In this document: piece by piece, positions 26,941 to 34,866 of the stretch | Position numbering within the stretch: position 1 is the first letter of the stretch | Layout: each line of letters starts with the position of its first letter | Assembly (NCBI RefSeq): GCF_021496665.1 | Contig: NZ_CP071246.1 | Span: 186,001-250,000, forward strand | Length of the DNA: 64,000 nt | Direction of reading: 5' to 3' | Origin: Corynebacterium sp. CNCTC7651 | GTDB taxonomy: Bacteria > Actinomycetota > Actinomycetes > Mycobacteriales > Mycobacteriaceae | The notes under the pieces: model-generated | Told to the model about the DNA's origin: nothing | The model's database searches: none | Seen by the model: the letters and a program-made list of their open reading frames with translations, nothing else | Translations under genes and position numbers: made by a program

Positions 26941-28172
26941 GTGAGGGCCATTATCCGTGTGGGAATCGTTGCTGAGTCGTTTTTGCCAAACGTCAACGGG
27001 GTCACAAACTCGGTGCTCCGCGTGCTGGAGCATTTGAAGCGGGAGGGGCACGAAGCCATGGTCGTCGCCCCCGGCGCCCGCGACTTCCAGGACGAAATTC
27101 CGGACTACCTCGGTTTTCCCATCGTGCGCGTGCCAACGGTGATGGTGCCGCTGATTGATTCGCTGCCGATCGGCGTGCCCACCACCACCGTCGCGGCGGC
27201 GCTTGCGGAATTCAACCCGGACATCATCCACCTGGCCTGCCCGTTCGTCCTCGGCGGCGCCGGTGCCTTCGCGGCGCGCCAACTGGGCGTGCCGGCGGTG
27301 GGGCTGTACCAGACCGATGTGGCTGGGTTTGCCACGAAGTACCACGCCGCCATGATTGCCAACATCGCCTGGGACTGGACGCGCACGGTGCACAACATGT
27401 GCGAGATGACGCTCGCACCCTCCTCGGTGTACATCCGCGAGCTGGAATCCCACGGCATCAAAAACGTCCGGCACTGGGGCCGCGGCGTGGACACGGAGCT
27501 GTTCAATCCCACGAAGCGCTCCGACGTGCTGCGGCGCGCCTGGGATCCGACAGGGGAGAAGAAGGTCGTCGGATTCGTCGGCCGCCTCGCCGCGAAAAAG
27601 TCAGTGCACCGACTCGCCGCGCTGCACGGGGACCTGTCGATCCAGCTCGTGATTGTTGGCGGTGGTCCGGAGCGCGATGCGCTTGAGTCGCTCATGCCGG
27701 ACGCCGTGTTCACCGGCGCCCTGTCCGGCGAGGAACTCGCCCGCGCCTACGCCTCGCTGGACCTGTTCGTGCACACCGGCGAGTTCGAAACATTCTGCCA
27801 GGCCATCCAAGAAGCGCAGGCCTCCGGCGTGCCCACCATCGGCCCGAAGGCCGGCGGCCCCATCGACCTCATCGAACACGGCGAAAATGGCTACTGCTCG
27901 AGGTGGACACCTTCGAAGACGAGCTACCCGATGCGGCCGCCTGGCTTCTCGACGCCGCCCGCCACCCCCAACTCCAACTCACCGCACGCGAGTCCGTAGC
28001 CGATAAAACCTGGGCAGCACTGGGGGGCCAGCTGTTGGGCTACTACGAAGAGGTGCTGCGCAACTACCAGCGCAACGTCAACCAGCTCATGGGCCGGGAA
28101 GTAGCGGTGCCGCACTGGGTGCCGGCGCGCATTTCGCAGCCGCGCTCGGTACTGCGGTCTCGCACCGCGTAG
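26941..28172 (+). pseudogene. mgtA: second mgtA copy, single-base frameshift
   Basis: A homologue of the mannosyltransferase at 6175. Reading from GTG 26941 (the ATG used by copy 1 is ATC here) gives VGIVAESFLPNVNGVTNSV through the E-x7-E motif. The frame is lost near 27893, where GGCTACTGCTC stands for an expected GGCCTACTGCTC. The rest (DTFEDELPDAAAWLLD to the stop at 28172) is in the next frame. One added base gives 411 codons. The product as it stands lacks its last about 95 residues. Confidence 0.87.
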
Positions 28173-28204
28173 GCGCATGCGCGCCGCCAAGTAGAGTGGC
28201 GAGC

Positions 28205-28882
28205 ATGTCTGTCGGCGACCTGTCCACCAGCACCCAGAACTACCTCAAAGGCATCTGGGCGCTTTCGGAATGGTCAGATACGCCGGTGACAACGTCGTCT
28301 GTGGCCAAGCACCTCGGACTGCGGAAATCCACCGTCTCCGACGGGGTGCGCAAGCTCGGCGAGCAGGGCCTGGTGGAGCACAAGCCTTACGGCGCCGTCG
28401 AGCTGACCGACACAGGCCGCACGTACGCGGTGGCGATGATCCGCCGCCACCGCCTGATTGAAACGTTTTTGGTGGAGGCGTTGGGCTACACCTGGGACCA
28501 GGTGCACGACGAGGCCGAAAACCTCGAACACTCGGTGAGCGACTTCATGGTCGACCGTATCGACGCGTTTTTGGACTACCCCAGCCGCGACCCCCACGGC
28601 GACCCCATCCCCTCAGCCAGCGGCCGTGTCGACACCCCCGCGGCGGTGCCGCTGACCGGTGTGCAACCCGGGCACACGGCCACGATCGAGCGCATCGCGG
28701 ACGACGACCCGAAGCTGCTGAAGTTCCTTGACAGCCATGGGCTCGTCGTCGGCGCAACCCTCGAGGTGGGAGAGGGTGCCCCTTACTCCGGCGCGGTCGC
28801 GGTCCGGCTTGCCGGCGCGGCGGAGGCGGTGCCGCTCGGCGAGGAAGCCACGGATTCCGTCTTCGTGCGCGTGGATGCGTAA
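28205..28882 (+). CDS. DtxR/MntR-family metal-dependent repressor, probably manganese type
   Basis: A 225-residue regulator: winged helix (about residues 8-65), dimerisation and metal domain, and a C-terminal SH3-like domain. The metal region reads RRHRLIE ... VHDEAENLEH. In DtxR the position corresponding to the Glu after HDEA is Cys102, and the iron-liganding Met10 position is Asn or Gln here. B. subtilis MntR has Glu99 there, so manganese is the likelier effector. The ATG follows TAGAGT by 7 bases (leaderless). It converges with the metal ABC operon and overlaps the permease gene by 100 bases. Confidence 0.85.
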   Translation: MSVGDLSTSTQNYLKGIWALSEWSDTPVTTSSVAKHLGLRKSTVSDGVRKLGEQGLVEHKPYGAVELTDTGRTYAVAMIRRHRLIETFLVEALGYTWDQVHDEAENLEHSVSDFMVDRIDAFLDYPSRDPHGDPIPSASGRVDTPAAVPLTGVQPGHTATIERIADDDPKLLKFLDSHGLVVGATLEVGEGAPYSGAVAVRLAGAAEAVPLGEEATDSVFVRVDA

Positions 28883-29706
28883 CGACGACCCCGCAGCACC
28901 CCATGCGGGCCGAACAGGTACACCACACCAAACACCACACCTTGGGCGAGCACAATCATGCCGCCAGAGGCTGTGTCCAGGTAGTAGGAGCAGTACAACC
29001 CCACGATTGCACACGCTGCCGACATGGTCGGGGCGATGACCAGCATCGTGCCGAACTTGTTGGTGAGCAGGTAGGCGGTCGCACCCGGGATGATCAGCAT
29101 CGCCACCACCAGGATCACGCCAACGGCCTGGAGTGCCACCACTGACGTCAGCGCCAGCAGTGCCAGCAGGGCCGCACCGAGCAGGCGCGGATTCAACCCA
29201 ATCGCGTGTGCATGGGTGGGATCGAACGCGTAGAGGGTGAAGTCGCGCCGCTTGAGCACCAGCACGCTCAACACGATCGCTCCCAGGATGGCCACCTGCA
29301 GCAGGTCCCCACGGGACACACCAAGCAGATTGCCGAAGATGATGTGGTTCAGATCCGTGTGCGAAGGGGTTACCGAAATGAGCACGAGCCCCAGCGCGAA
29401 CATGGTGGTGAACACAATGCCAATGGCCGCATCCTCCTTCACCCGGGACGTATCGCGCACCAGCCCGATCAGTGCCACCGCAAGGAACCCGAACACCACC
29501 GCGCCGACGGCAAACGGCACGCCCAGAATGTAGGCCAGCACCACGCCGGGCAGGACAGCGTGGCTTACCGCATCGCCCATCAGCGACCAGCCAACCAACA
29601 CCAGCCAGCACGACAACAGCGCGCAGACAATCGACGCCACCAGCGAGGTCGCAAGCGCACGCATCATGAACTCGTACCCAAACGGCTCCGTAAGCAGCGC
29701 AATCAT
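28783..29706 (-). CDS. manganese/zinc ABC transporter permease
   Basis: A 307-residue ZnuB/MntB-family permease with about eight membrane helices; VSHAVLPGVVLAYILG and MLIIPGATAYLLT are family stretches. Its polar C-terminal tail of about 35 residues (rich in Ser/Thr/Ala) is encoded over the 3' end of the convergent regulator gene. Third gene of a binding-protein, ATPase, permease operon on the minus strand; the start overlaps the ATPase stop. Confidence 0.9.
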   Translation of the reverse strand: MIALLTEPFGYEFMMRALATSLVASIVCALLSCWLVLVGWSLMGDAVSHAVLPGVVLAYILGVPFAVGAVVFGFLAVALIGLVRDTSRVKEDAAIGIVFTTMFALGLVLISVTPSHTDLNHIIFGNLLGVSRGDLLQVAILGAIVLSVLVLKRRDFTLYAFDPTHAHAIGLNPRLLGAALLALLALTSVVALQAVGVILVVAMLIIPGATAYLLTNKFGTMLVIAPTMSAACAIVGLYCSYYLDTASGGMIVLAQGVVFGVVYLFGPHGVLRGRRYASTRTKTESVASSPSGTASAAPASRTATAPE

Positions 29707-30428
29707 GCTGACACCCCCATACCGAAGCCCTGTACCAAATTGTCCGGCTCTAACACCACTTCAGTCGGGGCGTGCATCAACACCCGGCGGTTCAACAGCA
29801 CTGTCTCCGGCGCGAGCTGGGGCAAGGCAACCAGGTCGTGCGTCACCACAAAAATAGTGGTGCCTTCTGCCGCGAGGTCACGCAGCAGCTCAGTGATGGT
29901 GGCCTCGGAATGTTTGTCCACGCCGGCGAAGGGTTCGTCGAGAAGCATGATGCTCGCACCCTGAGCGATACCGCGGGCGATGAAGGCACGCTTCTTCTGG
30001 CCACCCGAAAGCTGACCGATCTGGCGGTCTGCGAACGACTCAAGGTGGGTGCGCTCAAGCGCGCGATCCACAGCCGCAATGTCCTCCGCACGCGCGTGGC
30101 GGGTAAAGCCCATGTGGCCGTAGCGGCCCATCATGACCACATCACGCACTGTGACCGGGAACTGCCAGTCCACGTCCTCGCTCTGCGGGACGTAGCCCAG
30201 CACCTGCGTCTTGCGGGCGCGCGTGGGGTCGATGCCGTTGATACGAACCGTGCCGCGATCCGGCTTGACCAACCCCATGATCGCCTTGAGTAGCGTGGAT
30301 TTGCCCGCGCCGTTCATCCCGATCAGCCCACAGATACGGCCTGGTTGGACGCTCAAAGTTGCGCCGTCGAGCGCGACGACGTCGCCGTAGCGCACCGCAA
30401 CATCGTCAACCGCGATTGCGGGGATCAC
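29703..30428 (-). CDS. manganese/zinc ABC transporter ATP-binding protein
   Basis: A 241-residue ABC ATPase with Walker A GMNGAGKST, Q-loop VPQSEDVDWQFPV, signature LSGGQKKR, Walker B IMLLDEPF and the H-loop VTHD. The segment EDVDWQFPV resembles the manganese-import branch of the family. Coupled by 4-base overlaps to both neighbours. Confidence 0.93.
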   Translation of the reverse strand: MIPAIAVDDVAVRYGDVVALDGATLSVQPGRICGLIGMNGAGKSTLLKAIMGLVKPDRGTVRINGIDPTRARKTQVLGYVPQSEDVDWQFPVTVRDVVMMGRYGHMGFTRHARAEDIAAVDRALERTHLESFADRQIGQLSGGQKKRAFIARGIAQGASIMLLDEPFAGVDKHSEATITELLRDLAAEGTTIFVVTHDLVALPQLAPETVLLNRRVLMHAPTEVVLEPDNLVQGFGMGVSA

Positions 30429-31348
30429 TGCTTGCCCCCGTTCAAACCGTCGATGATCACCTTCGTGTCGTGGCGAATCAGATCCAGGTAGGTCGGCACC
30501 GGGCCGTTTTCCTCAGAAAGCGAATCGACGTAGAGGGTGCCGCCGTACTCCGCGCCGGTGGCCTTCACGACCTGCATCATCGGCGCGTTAGAGACCGTGG
30601 ATTCACAGAACACAGACGGGACGTTGTTTTCCTTCACAAACTCGATCGCGCCGGCGATCTGCTGCGGGGTGGCTTCCTGCTCAGCGTTGACCGGCCAGAT
30701 GTAGCGCTCGGTCAACTTCGCGTCGCGAGCCAGATAGGAAAACGCGCCCTCGCAGGTGACCAAGGCGCGCTGCTTGTCGGGGACAGCGGCGAGCTTGGTT
30801 TCCAGCTCGTCTTGCACAGCCTGCAGTTCCTGCTTGTATGTTTCGCCGTTGGCCTTGAAATCATCGGCGTGCTCCGGGTCGAGTTCGCTGAACGCGTCGA
30901 CGATGTTGTCCACGTACTTCTGCACGTTCACCGGACTCATCCAGGCGTGCGGGTTGGGCTTGCCGGCGTAGGCGTCCTCGGCGATGTCGATCGGGTCGAC
31001 ACCTTCGCTGACCACGGCGTGGGGCACGTCCAGGTCGGCGACGAACTGGGCGAACCAGTTCTCCAGGTTCATGCCGTTATCCAAAATCAGGTCCGCATCG
31101 GCGGCGCGGGAAATGTCGCCCGGGGTGGGCTCGTAGCCGTGGATCTCCGCGCCGGGTTTGGTGATGGACTCCACCCGTAGGTGGTCGCCGGCGACGTTCG
31201 AGGCGATGTCCTGGATCACCGTGAACGTGGTGAGCACGACGGGGGTGTCTTTGCCGCCTGCGGTGTCTGCGCTGTCCTGCGAACAGCCTGCCAGGCCGGC
31301 AGCAAGCGCAGCCGTGGCGGCGAGCGCGAGCACCTTGGATTTCAACAT
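30425..31348 (-). CDS. metal-binding lipoprotein of the manganese/zinc ABC transporter
   Basis: A 307-residue cluster A-I solute-binding protein. The signal peptide ends in the lipobox LAGC (Cys about residue 24). Expected ligands are visible: His in IHGYEP, His in NPHAWM, Glu in TCEGAF and Asp in YVDSLS. The His-His-Glu-Asp set, without a long His-rich loop, is the manganese type (PsaA/MntC). ATG 31348 follows AAAAGGA. No clear operator was found upstream. Confidence 0.91.
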   Translation of the reverse strand: MLKSKVLALAATAALAAGLAGCSQDSADTAGGKDTPVVLTTFTVIQDIASNVAGDHLRVESITKPGAEIHGYEPTPGDISRAADADLILDNGMNLENWFAQFVADLDVPHAVVSEGVDPIDIAEDAYAGKPNPHAWMSPVNVQKYVDNIVDAFSELDPEHADDFKANGETYKQELQAVQDELETKLAAVPDKQRALVTCEGAFSYLARDAKLTERYIWPVNAEQEATPQQIAGAIEFVKENNVPSVFCESTVSNAPMMQVVKATGAEYGGTLYVDSLSEENGPVPTYLDLIRHDTKVIIDGLNGGKQ

Positions 31349-31394
31349 GTTGGTCCTTTTCTTTCTGTGTTCTTTCTGGGCACTTTCCGTGCGG

Positions 31395-31541
31395 TTAGAG
31401 AAGCGGCGGCGGGCCGACGCGGTGGGACGCGGCAATGAATCGGTCGAGCTTCTGCCGGGATTCGTCGCGCAGGTAGACGGCGAGCAGCCGCATCAGGTCC
31501 CATACCGGCGAATAATAAAGTTCGTCTGGCGGAACTTTCAA
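31395..31541 (-). other. possible remnant of a small regulator gene
   Basis: The minus strand is open here and encodes PPDELYYSPVWDLMRLLAVY followed by a charged helix. This loosely recalls the C-terminus of ArsR-type regulators, but has no start of its own in homologous sequence. Treat as an unassigned fragment. The adjacent hairpin CCCCCGTTTGCGGGGG lies at about 31561-31576. Confidence 0.25.
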
Positions 31542-31597
31542 GTGTTGTCTTGTCGTACGACCCCCGTTTGCGGGGGACGAAGTAGACTTGCGCACCA

Positions 31598-31634
31598 TGG
31601 CCAAGGCAGACCTGGAGAAGAACCCCTTCGACGC
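31598..31634 (+). pseudogene. menG: first 12 codons of a second menG, fused upstream of rplK
   Basis: [13 protein letters not shown] matches [13 protein letters not shown] at the start of menG (10128), and the preceding TAGACTTG matches its promoter. After about 31634 the sequence switches to CCAGGAGG and the rplK start. Everything from menG codon 13 through nusG is missing in this copy, so the menG promoter now probably drives rplK copy 2. Confidence 0.85.
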
Positions 31635-31651
31635 ACCCAGGAGGTTTTCAC

Positions 31652-32089
31652 ATGGCAAAGAAGAAAGTCACCGGTCTGATCAAGCTGCAGATCGAAGCTG
31701 GTATGGCGAACCCGGCCCCGCCGGTTGGCCCGGCTCTGGGTGCGCACGGTGTGAACATCGTTGAGTTCACCAAGGCATACAACGCTGCGACCGAGTCCAT
31801 GCGCGGCAACATCATCCCGGTTGAGATCACGGTCTACGAAGACCGCTCCTTCGACTTCGTGCTGAAGTCCCCGCCGGCTGCGTCCCTGTTGCTGAAGGCT
31901 GCTGGCCTGCAGAAGGGTTCCGGCGTGCCGCACACCCAGAAGGTCGGTTCCGTGACCTGGGATCAGTGCAAGGAGATCGCGGAGACCAAGAAGAACGACC
32001 TCAACGCCCGTGACGAGGCAGGCGCCGCTATCATCGCCGGCACCGCGCGCTCCATCCAAGCACTACAAAGAGCAGCTGGCAAAGGTTGA
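31652..32089 (+). CDS. rplK: 50S ribosomal protein L11, second copy with altered C-terminus
   Basis: Begins as a normal L11 ([20 protein letters not shown]) behind an AGGAGG ribosome site. It lacks one residue (Ile of NARDIEAG) and after GTARS runs into a different frame of rplA, ending [11 protein letters not shown]. The native end MGIEVEK is gone. The protein is 145 residues. Its C-terminal rRNA-binding domain may still fold, but the function is uncertain; copy 1 is intact. Confidence 0.85.
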   Translation: MAKKKVTGLIKLQIEAGMANPAPPVGPALGAHGVNIVEFTKAYNAATESMRGNIIPVEITVYEDRSFDFVLKSPPAASLLLKAAGLQKGSGVPHTQKVGSVTWDQCKEIAETKKNDLNARDEAGAAIIAGTARSIQALQRAAGKG

Positions 32090-32753
32090 CCGCGACAACC
32101 TGTACCACCCGCTCGAGGCCGTGAAGCTGGCCAAGGAGACCTCCTCCGAGAAGTACGACTCCACCATCGACGTTGCAATGCGCCTCTCCGTCGACCCGCG
32201 CAAGGCTGACCAGCTGGTCCGCGGCACCGTGAACCTGCCGCACGGCACCGGTAAGACCGTCCGCGTCGCTGTCTTCGCTGAGGGCGAGAACGCTACCAAG
32301 GCGCAGGAGGCAGGCGCCGACATCGTCGGTACCGATGAGCTGATCGAGCAGATCAACGCTGGCCAGATCAACTTCGACGTGGCTATCGCTACCCCGGACC
32401 AGATGGCGAAGGTCGGCCGCGTTGCCCGTGTGCTCGGCCCGCGTGGTCTGATGCCGAACCCGAAGACCGGCACCGTGACCCCGGACGTGGCGAAGGCTGT
32501 GCAGGAGTCCAAGGGCGGCAAGATCGCCTTCCGCGTGGACAAGGCTTCCAACCTGCACGCCCTGATCGGCAAGGCATCCTTCACCCCGGAGCAGCTCGCT
32601 GAGAACTACGGCGCTCTGCTGGATGAGGTGCTGCGTCTGAAGCCGGCATCCGCTAAGGGTATCTACCTGAAGAAGATCACCGTGTCCGCTACCCAGGGCC
32701 CGGGCGTCCCGGTCGACCCGACTGTGCAGAAGAACTACGCATCTGAGGCGTAA
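32055..32753 (+). pseudogene. rplA: 50S ribosomal protein L1, second copy without native start
   Basis: Homology begins at [20 protein letters not shown], lacking only the first three residues of L1, and continues intact to the stop. A deletion joined rplK (..CGCTCCA) to rplA (TCCAAGC..), removing the intergenic ribosome site and ATG. The only upstream in-frame start is a GTG at 32010 inside rplK, without a ribosome site. Expression is therefore doubtful. The remaining sequence is very close to copy 1. Confidence 0.8.
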
Positions 32754-32789
32754 GTTCCTGTAGGCAGGCATCGCTTCGGTGATGCCGCT

Positions 32790-32832
32790 AGCCCCGGTTC
32801 GGTCTCCATTTCGGAGTTCGGCCGGGGTTTTG
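32790..32832 (+). terminator. rplKA terminator, second copy
   Basis: The arms GCCCCGG and CCGGGG are followed by TTTTG, in the same position as at 18248. A smaller hairpin GGCATC/GATGCC lies just before it. Confidence 0.8.
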
Positions 32833-33038
32833 TGTTTGCGGGCGTGGTTGTCTCTCATGCGTTTGCCGGCCCACGTGCGTGTACCCGCTGTCCTGTGCTC
32901 CCATTCACCTATGCCCCCATAGTGATGCCCCAATAGTGGCCGTGAAACCCGGCACTATGGGGGTACGCCTATGGGGGTTTGCAATGCGTGACTTGGCGCG
33001 GTTCGGCCACAGCGTGTGTGGTAGCAATGCGACGCGAT

Positions 33039-33068
33039 TTGGAGCTGCGGGTAGACGCAGGCTAATGT
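33039..33068 (+). promoter_or_regulatory. rplJL promoter, second copy
   Basis: TTGGAG, 18 bases and TAATGT, equivalent to 18315-18344 but with a different spacer. Confidence 0.7.
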
Positions 33069-33073
33069 TGCTC

Positions 33074-33236
33074 ACCGAAGTTTGAACGGGGTTATACCCC
33101 GAGCTCAAGTTTCACCGAAGACCGTCGGTCACTCCCCTAAAGGAGTCGAAGGTATCCCATCCCAGGGATCGGCCCACGCAGGAGAAACGTGGCACGCCTT
33201 TCAGGATGCCTCGTGCTTCTGCACGGGGCATTTTTT
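33074..33236 (+). ncRNA. ribosomal protein L10 leader, second copy
   Basis: Nearly the same sequence as 18350-18512. Differences sit in loops and paired positions (for example CTCCCTCGCGGAG against CTCCCCTAAAGGAG), and pairing is kept in the stems, so the structure is conserved. The attenuator GATGCCTCGTGC/GCACGGGGCAT plus six T is at 33205-33236. Confidence 0.85.
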
Positions 33237-33288
33237 AATGCTCCGGGCGGATACAAGAACATGAAGTTATTGGAAGGAGGCGTGTGTC

Positions 33289-33813
33289 ATGGCAAACCCG
33301 AAGAACGTTGCGGATCTGGCTGAACTCAAGGAGAAGTTCGCCGGTTCCAGCGCTGTGTTCCTCACCGAGTACCGCGGCCTGACCGTGAGCCAGCTGCAGC
33401 AGCTGCGCGGTGAGCTCGGTTTTGACGTTGAACTGCACGTCGCCAAGAACACCCTCGTCAAGATCGCTGCTTCCGAGCAGGGCATTGAGGGTCTCGATGA
33501 CATCCTCGTCGGCCCCACCGCCGTCGCCTTTGTTAAGGGCGACGCAACCGTGGACGCCGCGAAGGTGATGAAGAAGTTCGCCAAGGACAATGACAAGTTC
33601 ATTGTCAAGGGCGGCTACATGGACGGTAACGCTCTCGACGCAGCCCAGGCGGCCGCGATCGCAGAGATGGACAACCGCGAGACCACCCTTGCAAAGCTCG
33701 CTGGCGCGTTCCAGGGCTCTCTGGCGAAGGCTGCCGGCCTGTTCCAGGCTCCGGCATCCAAGACGGCACGACTCGTTGCCGCGCTGCAGGACAAGCAGGG
33801 CGAAGCTGCGTAA
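33289..33813 (+). CDS. rplJ: 50S ribosomal protein L10, second copy
   Basis: 174 residues. It differs from copy 1 by only a few residues near the N-terminus ([16 protein letters not shown] against [16 protein letters not shown]) and appears identical after that. It has the same ribosome site. The near identity contrasts with the divergent menD and mgtA copies. Confidence 0.96.
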   Translation: MANPKNVADLAELKEKFAGSSAVFLTEYRGLTVSQLQQLRGELGFDVELHVAKNTLVKIAASEQGIEGLDDILVGPTAVAFVKGDATVDAAKVMKKFAKDNDKFIVKGGYMDGNALDAAQAAAIAEMDNRETTLAKLAGAFQGSLAKAAGLFQAPASKTARLVAALQDKQGEAA

Positions 33814-33895
33814 AGCGCTTCACGCCCAACCACAACTACACACCCCAAACCCGTGCCAGCCGTAGATGCGGTTGGACCATAGAAAGGAAGCCACC

Positions 33896-34285
<390 letters not shown>

Positions 34286-34381
34286 TCCCGTCGGCGCGTT
34301 CGGCGCTGGCGACCGGCCCTGTGGCCTGTCGCTCGGCGCTACGGCCTGCCGCTCGGCGCGTTTGGCGCCACCACTACTTTC

Positions 34382-34423
34382 AACCCCGTCGCTGCACCAC
34401 GTGAGTGGTGCGCCGGCGGGGTT
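34382..34423 (+). terminator. rplJL terminator, second copy
   Basis: The AACCCCG arm pairs with CGGGGTT around the inner hairpin CACCAC/GTGGTG and is followed by TTTCG. The next about 140 bases (34430-34570) are low-complexity G/T-rich sequence with short GGTTGCGC repeats and no gene. Confidence 0.7.
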
Positions 34424-34569
34424 TCGCCATTTGTGGGTGGAGGGTGGGCGCGGTGGTGGGGTGGCGTGGTTGCGGTGGTGCGGTGGTACGGTTGCGCGGT
34501 TGCGCGGTTGCGCGGCCCACTGCTCCTCGGGCTGGCGGCCTGGCTATCGGCGCGGCCCACCAGCCCGGC

Positions 34570-34826
34570 GTTGTGCGCTATCAACTCACCGTGATAGCGC
34601 ACAACACATCGAAAACGGGTCGTTTTGAGGGCCCGAGAGACTAGTTACGCGCTATTAGCTATCCGTGATAGCGCACAACGCCGCGATAGCGCGCAACGCC
34701 GTGATAGCGCGCAACGCTGTGATAGCGCGCAACGCTGTGATAGCGCGCAACGCCGTGATAGCGCGCAACGCCGCGATAGCGCGCAACGCCGTGATGGCGC
34801 ACAACGCCGCGATAGCGCACAACTCG
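34570..34826. repeat. left repeat block: two palindromes and nine 18-bp direct repeats
   Basis: Palindromes at 34570-34605 and 34644-34679 have arms GTTGTGCGCTAT/ATAGCGCACAAC (the second one slightly changed) around 12-base centres. From 34665 nine contiguous units of the type GTGATAGCGCGCAACGCC follow, the first overlapping the right arm of the second palindrome. There are no spacers between units. The block ends 40 bases before the stop of the nuclease-like gene. Confidence 0.95.
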
Positions 34827-34866
34827 AACCGACCGGCGCCCGTACGCCTCCCAAATCCCGCCGAAC

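Larger units (their letters stand above)
19650..31634. other. diverged second copy of the menD-menG locus, probably foreign
   Basis: The genes in this stretch (truncated DUF3068, Q/Y-rich membrane protein, menD, DUF3592-like, mgtA, start of menG) are homologues of genes found elsewhere in the window or in related loci, in the canonical order, but at lower identity than strain-level duplication would give. FeoABC is replaced by an MntR-like regulator and metal ABC transporter. The left joint (DUF3068 to membrane protein, about 20240) and the right joint (menG to rplK, about 31634) are abrupt. Foreign origin is inferred. Confidence 0.6.

Noticed and set aside
32010..32054. GTG start for the second rplA inside rplK
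   Set aside because: No ribosome site and it adds 15 unrelated residues; kept only as a possibility in the rplA entry.
34665..34826. CRISPR array
   Set aside because: The 18-bp units are contiguous without unique spacers and no cas gene is near.
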